Assembly: GCA_963718605.1 (NCBI GenBank)
Contig: OY970363.1
Location: forward strand, 3,720,001 to 3,784,000
Direction of reading: 5' to 3'
DNA from: JACCXE01 sp963718605
GTDB lineage: Bacteria; Actinomycetota; Acidimicrobiia; Acidimicrobiales; JACCXE01
Length of the DNA stretch: 64,000 nt
This document shows positions 17,618 through 24,233 of the stretch, piece by piece. Position numbers and translations under genes: made by a program. The notes beneath the pieces were generated by a model. It had not been told where the DNA came from. It did not search any database and saw only the letters and a list, made by a program, of their open reading frames with translations. Each line of letters opens with the position of its first letter. The stretch's first letter is position 1.

Positions 17618-17826
17618 ACGGCGCCGACGACGAGAACCTCGAAGTCGCGCTCGTCCATCCGTTCCAAGCGCGCAAGGCCTACCTCTGCCCCGGCTGCCTC
17701 AAGGAGATCGACGTCGGCGTCGCGCACTTCGTGGTGGTGCCACTCGACATTCCCGAGGACCGGCGCCACTGGCACAAGTCGTGCTGGAAGATGCGGGCAC
17801 GACGCAAGCCGCCCCGCCGCAGGTAA
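17596..17826 (+). CDS. Small zinc-ribbon protein
   Basis: The ATG at 17596 gives 76 residues. The core AYLCPGCLKEIDVGVAHFV, then DRRHWHKSCW and a basic tail (RARRKPPRRR), matches a small conserved actinobacterial family with a CPGC half-knuckle and a HWH...C half-knuckle that together can bind zinc. The molecular role is unknown; a nucleic-acid contact is plausible from the basic tail. It overlaps the preceding mini-gene by 22 bases. Confidence 0.65.
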   Translation: MGRQPHLDGADDENLEVALVHPFQARKAYLCPGCLKEIDVGVAHFVVVPLDIPEDRRHWHKSCWKMRARRKPPRRR

Positions 17827-17831
17827 CGCCG

Positions 17832-18613
17832 CTACGCGACGGTGACGACGACCTTGTCGCGCACCGACGCCGCGAACGCGTTGTGGACGCCGTCGCCGAG
17901 CACAACCCAGATCGTGTGTTCGCCGGGCGCGAGGCCATTCACGACAATTGGTGAGGTCGCAGAGTGGATGATCGCCGGGTTGCCGACCGGGATCGGTTGG
18001 CCGGGCGCCACGGGTGGAGTGTCTACGAACGCGTGGAGGTGACCGGTGGCGCCGCTCGTGTCGCCATCGGCCTTTACGAGCGTGACGCCGGCGACGGCGA
18101 CGTCAATCGAGAGCGGCTGGCCGTTAGCCAACGTGGCGGGTGCCGTCGCGTCGAGCGTCGGCCCGTCGACGATCACCGACACCTTCGCGGTTGCGGCGCC
18201 GATGCGCGTGTGCGCGCCATCGCCGTACACGACTGTCATGTTGTGGGCGCCCGCGCTGAGGCCCGGGATGACGACAGGGTTGTCGGCCGAATGAACGATG
18301 CCGGGTGCCTTTTGAATTGCTGGCCCGCCGGGACCGGATCGGCGTCGATGAACACGTGGAAGTGGCCGCTCTTGCCCGACGCGTCGCCGTCCGCTTTCAC
18401 GATCGTGATGCCCGTCGACTCCAACGCCAACGAGACAACGTTGCCCTTGATGTGCTCGCCGTTGGCGGGCGAGGTGATTTTCAACGAAGGCCCCGCCGGT
18501 TTTGTGGTTGTTGGGCTCGCGGTATCGGCGTCGTCACCGCCGCAGCCCCCGGTCACCATCGCCATTCCTGCGACTGCTACAAGTGCGATGGTTCGAACAG
18601 TTCTGGTCGGCAT
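17832..18613 (-). pseudogene. Lipoprotein with two DUF4399-like domains, frameshifted
   Basis: From ATG 18613 the product has a lipoprotein leader (VAVAGMAMVTGGC), a Thr-rich linker and a first domain with KADGDASGKSGHFHVFID. Near 18322 the frame is lost. The other frame continues with KAPGIVHSADNPVV, then a second similar domain with GATGHLHAFVD, PGQPIPVGNPAIIHS and VVLGDGVHN. The parallel between the copies (GQPI...) shows that one base is missing in CAGCAATT. The intact protein would be about 260 residues. DUF4399 proteins are extracytoplasmic and of unknown function. Confidence 0.7.
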
Positions 18614-18627
18614 GGCGACAGTCAAGC

Positions 18628-18972
18628 TCAAAACGCCGCCTCGATGACCGATACGTCGTTCCCGATGATCGACACGACGTCGAAGCGGATCTCTCCGAAG
18701 TACTCGGTCGACGCGGACAGAAACGCTGAAGCGACAGAGCGGAGCTTGCGTTGTTTCGCGACCCCGACGGCCTCGGACGGCAAACCGAAGCGGTCGCTCA
18801 CCCGCGTCTTCACCTCGGCGAACACCAACTCACTCGCGCGGCGCACGATCAAGTCGATCTCACCGATCTCGCACGTCCAGTTGCGCGCCACTAGTTGATA
18901 GCCGTTTGCCCGGTACCACTGCGCGGCCAAGCGTTCGCCTCGCGCGCCAAGCGCGATGCCGCCGTAGGTCAC
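18628..18972 (-). CDS. YraN family (UPF0102) endonuclease-like protein
   Basis: This 114-residue protein has the Holliday-junction-resolvase-like fold of UPF0102. The N-terminal helix with GARGERLAAQWY leads to the catalytic-type motif GEIDLIVR and the segment VFAEVKTR (E-x-K). The GTG start at 18972 comes immediately after the DUF2469 stop (TAA then GTG). YraN commonly neighbours rnhB, lepB and comM/dprA. Its biochemical function is unproven. Confidence 0.93.
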   Translation of the reverse strand: MTYGGIALGARGERLAAQWYRANGYQLVARNWTCEIGEIDLIVRRASELVFAEVKTRVSDRFGLPSEAVGVAKQRKLRSVASAFLSASTEYFGEIRFDVVSIIGNDVSVIEAAF

Positions 18973-19272
18973 TTACAACTCCTTTTCGGGGAGCTCCTCC
19001 ACGTTGACGTCTTTGAAGGTGACTACGCGCACCGACGAAACGAAGCGGGCGGGGCGATACATGTCCCACACCCAGGCGTCGTTGAGCTCGACTTCAATCC
19101 ACGCACGATCGCCCTCGCCCTTGGGCGTGAGCTTGAACTCGTTCGCGAGGTAAAACCGGCGCTCGGTTTCTACGACGTACTTGAACATCGGGAGCACCGC
19201 TCGGTACTCCTGGAACAGCTGTAATTCGATCTCGGTCTCGTAGCGCTCGAGATCTTCAGGGCTGCTCGACAT
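18973..19272 (-). CDS. DUF2469 domain protein
   Basis: This 99-residue cytosolic protein is characteristic of actinobacteria. The conserved blocks LERYETEIELQLFQEYR, YVVETERRFYLAN and VWDMYRPARFV are all present. The family normally sits between lepB/rnhB and yraN, as here. Its function is unknown. The ATG is at 19272. Confidence 0.93.
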   Translation of the reverse strand: MSSSPEDLERYETEIELQLFQEYRAVLPMFKYVVETERRFYLANEFKLTPKGEGDRAWIEVELNDAWVWDMYRPARFVSSVRVVTFKDVNVEELPEKEL

Positions 19273-19321
19273 CAGGAACTCAGTCTACGACCGCGGTGTG
19301 ACGGCTCGGCCGCGCAACCGC

Positions 19322-20656
19322 TTAGAGGAATGAGATGTGGTCGAAAGGCCACACCTTGACGACGGCGCGGCCCACGATCGAGTTGATCTTGATCTGTCCG
19401 AACACGCGGCTGTCTGCCGACCCGCCACGGTTGTCCCCCATGACCCAGAGCCGTCCAGGCGCCACGGTTTGGGCCGGGAAATCCGACGTCTCCACGCCAG
19501 TCGGCAGGTAGGGCTCGAGCAGCTTGTGACCATTGATGAAGACGAATCCGTCGTGGCCCGACACCTTGTCGCCCGGCAGTCCGATCACGCGCTTGATGAA
19601 CTCGTCGGTTGAGGGCTGGACGACGCCGATGCCTTCGCCGACCTTGCGGACCCATTTCTGAAAACCGGTGCGAGTCTCGGCGGTATTGCCGACAGCGTTA
19701 GGCCGGGGATCGTCGAACACGACGATGTCGCCGCGCCGGGGGTCGTGCATCTTGTACGCGAGCTTGGACACCACGACGCGATCGTCGATCTGCAACTGGG
19801 GCAGCATCGAACCGCTCGGGATGTAATACGCCTGCGCCAGGAACGTCTTGACCAGGAACGCGATCAGGGCGGCGACCACAAGCAGGACCGGAATCTCCGC
19901 CAGAGTGCGCGCGACGGTCGGCTTCGGACGATCCGGCACATGCGGCGGCAGCTCATCGGCCAGCACGGTCGTGATGTGGGGTTCCGGTTCAACGAGCGAC
20001 ATATGTTCGTCATCGCCCGGCTTGATGCCGAAGGCGGCCTCGAGTGCGTCGGGGCGAAGAAAGTCCGGCAGCTCGTCTTCGTCGGCCGGGTCGGTGTGCT
20101 TGGGGACCGGCGGCGGGGCGATCGGTAGCGCGGACGTCGACGGAGCGTCGTCGTCATGCAACGTCTGGGCCGCGGTGGCGAAGACGACGGCGTCGGCATT
20201 GTTGTCCGACTCGTCGGCGGCCGACACGCTCGGCACGCTGGCCGTGTAGCTCTCGATCGCGTCGACGACGTTGGCCGCGTCTGCGAGCGGCGACAGCGGA
20301 CGGGGGCGACGCACGGGCGGGGCTTCGTCGTAGCCGACCGCGAAGTACGCGTCTTCGACGTCGCTCTCGTCTGCCGGTTCGTGCTCTTCCGCTACGTCGG
20401 CCGCGTCAACGGCGACCTTGTCATCGGCGTCGAAGCCGACCGGCTCGACTTCAAGATCAGCTTCGGAAAAGAACGCGACCTCAGCTTCGAATGCCGACGA
20501 AACGACCGTGGGGTCGTCGGTGTCGTCGGTGTCGTCGTCGCCATCAACGGGATCCGCCGGATCTGCGGACTCGACCGGAAGCGGAACGGGCGCATCGGTC
20601 ACGCCTTCGAGCGGCGGCAACGCGTAACGATCGAATGGGGTGTTTTCTGGGGTCAT
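19322..20656 (-). CDS. lepB: Signal peptidase I with long acidic N-terminal region
   Basis: This membrane serine protease removes signal peptides from exported proteins. The C-terminal 190 residues are canonical: a membrane anchor (VVAALIAFLVKTFLAQAYYI), the catalytic Ser at about residue 283 in PSGSMLP, box C DRVVVSKLAY, the catalytic Lys at about 355 in DEFIKRVIGLPGD, and MGDNRGGSADSR. Residues 1-245 are an acidic, low-complexity extension (DGDDDTDDTDD and similar), far longer than in other LepB proteins and predicted to be cytosolic. The ATG at 20656 is the only good start. The extension's role is unknown. Confidence 0.94.
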   Translation of the reverse strand: MTPENTPFDRYALPPLEGVTDAPVPLPVESADPADPVDGDDDTDDTDDPTVVSSAFEAEVAFFSEADLEVEPVGFDADDKVAVDAADVAEEHEPADESDVEDAYFAVGYDEAPPVRRPRPLSPLADAANVVDAIESYTASVPSVSAADESDNNADAVVFATAAQTLHDDDAPSTSALPIAPPPVPKHTDPADEDELPDFLRPDALEAAFGIKPGDDEHMSLVEPEPHITTVLADELPPHVPDRPKPTVARTLAEIPVLLVVAALIAFLVKTFLAQAYYIPSGSMLPQLQIDDRVVVSKLAYKMHDPRRGDIVVFDDPRPNAVGNTAETRTGFQKWVRKVGEGIGVVQPSTDEFIKRVIGLPGDKVSGHDGFVFINGHKLLEPYLPTGVETSDFPAQTVAPGRLWVMGDNRGGSADSRVFGQIKINSIVGRAVVKVWPFDHISFL

Positions 20657-20740
20657 AGGAACGCACGGCGGCCGGTCAGCACGACGGCGTAACCGTAGTA
20701 GGCGAAAACCGCAGCCAGCGGACCCGAGCGTCGATTCGGC

Positions 20741-21388
20741 TCAGGCGTCGCCTCGTGCCGCAACCCGAGCGGCGAACTCGTCGCCGTGTTCCGCCATTTC
20801 GCGCAACGTCTCCCAGGCCGGTGTCGCCTCGCTGATGTCGTCGGGCCAGTGCTCCACCTCGTTGATGGCCCAGGTTGCCCAGCGGTCGACCGCCTGCTCG
20901 ATTTCGTCAAGAAAGCGACCTGCAAGCACGAGCCACGGCAGCCGCTCGGGATAATTTCCGCGATTCTCGAGGTACTCCCACGAAATCCCCTGCGATGCCG
21001 CGGCCCGGTCCTCAACCCATTCCCGAACGCCACGCAGGTTGGCGAGGAGATCCGCCTTCGTGCCGTGTTCGGCGTAGAAGACCTTCACGAGTTGTTCGAA
21101 CTCGATGATCGGACCCTCGCCGGGTGTCGGAACCCAGGCTGCGAGCGCGCGACGTCCTTTCGGCGTGATGGTGTATCGCTCGCGCGCCCGCTCGCCGACG
21201 TACTCAGTCGTGGAGCGGGCCAGCCCCATCGCGACCAGCTTCTTCGGCTCTGTGTAAATGCCGCTCGTTGCTCGAGGCCAGAACTGGCCAAGCGCGCGTC
21301 GCATCTGTTCGGTCAGCTCGTACGTCGTCCAGGAGCGCAGGGAGAGCAGGCCAAGGATGCCGTACGACGTCGTTGTGAGCGTGGCCAT
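20741..21388 (-). CDS. PadR family transcriptional regulator
   Basis: The 215 residues have an N-terminal winged helix (SYGILGLLSLRSWTTYELTEQM and SGIYTEPKKLVAMGL, about 8-60) followed by RYTITPKGRRALAAW and a C-terminal helical dimerisation domain. PadR repressors usually control the neighbouring gene and themselves in response to small ligands. ATG 21388 has GGAGG six bases upstream; the longer open frame extends into the divergent gene and is not used. It faces the methyltransferase and ODP-hydrolase pair, its probable targets. Confidence 0.88.
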   Translation of the reverse strand: MATLTTTSYGILGLLSLRSWTTYELTEQMRRALGQFWPRATSGIYTEPKKLVAMGLARSTTEYVGERARERYTITPKGRRALAAWVPTPGEGPIIEFEQLVKVFYAEHGTKADLLANLRGVREWVEDRAAASQGISWEYLENRGNYPERLPWLVLAGRFLDEIEQAVDRWATWAINEVEHWPDDISEATPAWETLREMAEHGDEFAARVAARGDA

Positions 21389-21395
21389 TGTAATC

Positions 21396-21408
21396 CTCCA
21401 ATTTGGAG
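21396..21408. promoter_or_regulatory. Candidate PadR operator
   Basis: CTCCAA-T-TTGGAG is a near-perfect palindrome in the 51-base gap between the divergent padR-like and methyltransferase genes. One arm overlaps the GGAGG ribosome-binding site of the regulator gene. The position suits an autoregulatory operator, but the palindrome is short. Confidence 0.4.
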
Positions 21409-21439
21409 TATACGGTGATTCGGAACAGGGAGAGTGGAT

Positions 21440-22276
21440 ATGGAAATTGCGAACACGGAAATGGCCGCAGCGTGGGACGGCGAGGAAGGCGCGGCTTGGG
21501 CGACGAATGCAGAGCGTTACGAGGCAGCCGGCCCGAACTTGCTGGCGCGCTTTCTGGCCGCGGTCCCGATCGGCCTCGACGAGTCCGTTTTGGACGTCGG
21601 CTGCGGGAGTGGGCACGACACGCGTGCGATCGCGCGGGTCGCCGGCCATGTGCTCGGTGTCGATCTGTCGTCGCAAATGCTCGAGGTTGCCCGTGAGAAG
21701 GCGGCGGCCGAGGGCCTCACGAACGTCACGTTCGAACAAGCCGACGCCCAGGTCCACAGATTCGAGGCCGACTCGTTCGACCTAGCGGTCAGCAGCTTTG
21801 GTGTGATGTTCTTCTCCGACCCCGTCGCCGCGTTCGCCAACATCGCGAGCGCGCTCAGGCCTGGCGGGCGTCTCGCGCTGCTCGCGTGGCGCGGCTTGGC
21901 GGAGAACGAGTGGCTCGTTCAGCTTCGCGGCGCGCTCGCCATGGGCCGCGAACTCGGCATTCCTCCAGTCGAGGCGCCCACGCCCTTCTCGTTGTCGGAC
22001 CCGAACCGAACGACCTCCCTGCTCTCCGATGCCGGCTACGAGGACGTCGCGCTCGCGCCCGTCGACGAGCTCATGTTCTTTGGGACCGACGGCGCGGACG
22101 CGTTCGAGTTCGTCAAGACGATGGGAATCGTGAAAGGCCTCTGCCACGACCTAAGCGCGGCGGACAAGGAGAAGGCCTTGCACAACGTCAAGCAGATGCT
22201 CGTGGACCATGAGACGCCCGACGGCGTGATGCTGTCGTCCGCGGCCTGGTTGATCACGGCGCGTAAAGCGTCGTGA
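21440..22276 (+). CDS. Class I SAM-dependent methyltransferase
   Basis: The 278-residue cytosolic enzyme carries the SAM-binding motif I LDVGCGSGHDTRAIA (about 51-65), the acidic strand GVDLSSQMLEVAR, motif III-like ADAQVHRFEADSFD and the LRPGGRLALLAW turn. The C-terminal half is variable and gives no substrate. ATG 21440 has GGGAG about seven bases upstream. The stop overlaps the next start (TGATG), so it forms an operon with the ODP-type hydrolase. PadR control is inferred from position. Confidence 0.85.
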   Translation: MEIANTEMAAAWDGEEGAAWATNAERYEAAGPNLLARFLAAVPIGLDESVLDVGCGSGHDTRAIARVAGHVLGVDLSSQMLEVAREKAAAEGLTNVTFEQADAQVHRFEADSFDLAVSSFGVMFFSDPVAAFANIASALRPGGRLALLAWRGLAENEWLVQLRGALAMGRELGIPPVEAPTPFSLSDPNRTTSLLSDAGYEDVALAPVDELMFFGTDGADAFEFVKTMGIVKGLCHDLSAADKEKALHNVKQMLVDHETPDGVMLSSAAWLITARKAS

Positions 22277-23004
22277 TGACCATCCGCATCGCCGAAGTCG
22301 GCCAAGACACGTACCAACTCAGCACGTACCTGCCTGACATCGACTTCGCGGTGAATCAGTATCTGGTCGCGTCCGGCGAGCCGCTGCTTTTCCACACCGG
22401 CATGCGCGGACTCTTCGAATCGGTACGCGACGCGCTCGCCACGGTGCTCGACCCCAAGGCGCTGCGTTGGATCAGTTTCGGTCACGTAGAAGCTGACGAG
22501 TGCGGCGCGATGAATCAATTCCTCGCTCTCGCGCCCGATGCCGCGGTCCTGTTCGGTGAATTGGGGTGCATGCTCACCATTGGTGACTTGGCGGACCGAG
22601 AGCCGCGCGCGCTGGCCGATGGCGAGACCCTCGAGATCGGCGGTCATTCCGTGCGCTGGATCGACACGCCGCACGTCCCGCATGGATGGGAGGCGGGCGT
22701 GCTCTACGACGAGACCACTCGCGTCCTGTTCTGCGGTGATCTGTTCTCGACGATGGGGGCGTTCGAGCCGAGCACAACCGACGACATCGTCGCGCCGGCA
22801 ATCGCGGCCGAAGACGGTATGCCTTCGATGTCGTTGCACCCGCACACGGGCGAGCTAATCCGTCGGCTGGCGGAGCTCGATGTCAGCGCGCTCGCGCTGA
22901 TGCACGGGCCAGTCTTCAGCGGTGACTGTCGAGCGGCGCTCGAATTGTTGGCCGACGACGCCGACCGACGCGTAAGCGCGGCGACGGTGGCGACTGTGGG
23001 CTAG
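22276..23004 (+). CDS. ODP-type MBL-fold metallo-hydrolase (flavodiiron-like, no flavodoxin domain)
   Basis: The 242 residues belong to the beta-lactamase-like diiron family related to flavodiiron proteins. The metal motif is FGHVEADECG (His70, Glu72 and Asp74), with later ligands in DTPHVPHGW (second-sphere), LFCGDLF (Asp) and LMHGPVF (His). HxExD rather than HxHxDH marks the ODP oxygen-binding group, which may sense or reduce O2 or NO. No flavodoxin domain follows. It is coupled to the methyltransferase. Its stop codon overlaps the convergent rplS stop by three bases. Confidence 0.82.
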   Translation: MTIRIAEVGQDTYQLSTYLPDIDFAVNQYLVASGEPLLFHTGMRGLFESVRDALATVLDPKALRWISFGHVEADECGAMNQFLALAPDAAVLFGELGCMLTIGDLADREPRALADGETLEIGGHSVRWIDTPHVPHGWEAGVLYDETTRVLFCGDLFSTMGAFEPSTTDDIVAPAIAAEDGMPSMSLHPHTGELIRRLAELDVSALALMHGPVFSGDCRAALELLADDADRRVSAATVATVG

Positions 23005-23465
23005 GAGTCGGCGGTGGTTTCGGCCACGGCGTCGACCGCGACGGCCTCTACCGGCGCTTCGACCGGAGCGGCCTCAGCCTTCGCGGCGGCCTTGGCCGCC
23101 TTGCTGCCCTTAGCCGGCAGCGCGCTGCGCTTTTCCTTGATCTTGGCGCTCTTACCGATGCGATCGCGCAGGTAGTAGAGCTTGGCCCGACGGACGTCGC
23201 CGCGGGTGACGACTTCGATCTGCGCCAGGATCGGCGAGTGCACCGGGAAGGTGCGCTCGACGCCTACGCCGAAGCTGACCTTGCGCACGGTGAAGGTTTC
23301 GCGGACGCCGTCGCCTTGACGACGGATCACGGCGCCCTGGAACACCTGGACGCGCTCACGGGTGCCTTCGACGACCCGGACGTGGACCTTCAGGGTGTCA
23401 CCAGGCCCGAACGCGGGGATGTCGTCGCGCAAGCTGGCGCGGTCGACGATATCGGTGGGGTTCAT
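23001..23465 (-). CDS. rplS: 50S ribosomal protein L19
   Basis: The 154 residues include the L19 core (about 1-115) with DIPAFGPGDTLKVHVRV, FQGAVIRRQGDG, TFTVRKVSFGVGVERTFP, HSPILAQIEVV and VRRAKLYYLRDRIGKSA. An Ala/Lys/Glu/Val-rich tail of about 40 residues follows, similar in style to the rpsB tail. The ATG at 23465 is 42 bases after trmD, the usual trmD-rplS order. The stop overlaps the convergent metallo-hydrolase gene. Confidence 0.97.
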   Translation of the reverse strand: MNPTDIVDRASLRDDIPAFGPGDTLKVHVRVVEGTRERVQVFQGAVIRRQGDGVRETFTVRKVSFGVGVERTFPVHSPILAQIEVVTRGDVRRAKLYYLRDRIGKSAKIKEKRSALPAKGSKAAKAAAKAEAAPVEAPVEAVAVDAVAETTADS

Positions 23466-23507
23466 GGCGCGAAGGACTCCTGAGGGGAACGACGTGGACC
23501 GTCCATG

Positions 23508-24233
23508 CTACTCCTTGGGCGCCCAGCGCTCCAAGAGGGCGGTTTCTTCGTCGGTCAGCCCGCCCCGCCGCTCGATCAAATCGGGCCGGCGCGCCTGGGT
23601 CCGGGCCAGCGCTTGGGCCCGCCGCCACGCCTTTACCGCGGCGTGGTCCCCCGAGCGGAGGACCTCGGGGACTGGCCAGTCCCGAAACACCGGTGGACGT
23701 GTGAACTGGGGGTATTCGAGCAGGTCATCGGCGAAACTCTCCTCGTCGACCGAGCTGAGATTGCCCAGTACGCCCGGAACCAAACGGGCCACCGCCTCGA
23801 TCACGACGAAGGCCGCCACCTCGCCGCCCGCGAGCACGTAGTCGCCAATCGACAGCTCCTCGTCGACCAGATGGTCGGTGATGCGGGCGTCGAAGCCTTC
23901 GTACCGGCCGCACAGCAACGAGAACCCGTCCCCCGCGGCCAACTCGGCGGCCAACGATTGGTCGAACACCCGGCCCGAGGGGCCGAGGCCGAAAAGGGGC
24001 CGGGGCGGGGCGGCCGCTTCGACGCAGGCAAACACCGGCTCGGGCATGAGCACCATGCCGGCACCACCCCCGTAGGGTGCGTCGTCCACGGCGCGGTGCA
24101 CTCCGGTCGCGTGGCTGCGCAGATCGTGCACGCGCAGGTCGAGTACGCCGTCGGCGCGCGCCTTGCCGATCAGGCTGGCTTCGAGGAACGCGCCGACCAG
24201 GTCAGGAAAGAGGCTGAAGACGTCGACGCGCAC
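23508..24233 (-). CDS. trmD: tRNA (guanosine(37)-N1)-methyltransferase
   Basis: TrmD methylates G37 of tRNAs to prevent frameshifting. The 241-residue protein has the SPOUT trefoil-knot region with DDAPYGGGAGMVLMPEP, LLCGRYEGFDARI and ELSIGDYVLAGGE, and the C-terminal tRNA-binding domain with PVFRDWPVPEVLRSGDH. The GTG start at 24233 lies inside the 3' end of the M14 peptidase gene, a 32-base overlap in another frame. This suggests that the peptidase gene was placed between rimM and trmD. Confidence 0.96.
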   Translation of the reverse strand: MRVDVFSLFPDLVGAFLEASLIGKARADGVLDLRVHDLRSHATGVHRAVDDAPYGGGAGMVLMPEPVFACVEAAAPPRPLFGLGPSGRVFDQSLAAELAAGDGFSLLCGRYEGFDARITDHLVDEELSIGDYVLAGGEVAAFVVIEAVARLVPGVLGNLSSVDEESFADDLLEYPQFTRPPVFRDWPVPEVLRSGDHAAVKAWRRAQALARTQARRPDLIERRGGLTDEETALLERWAPKE

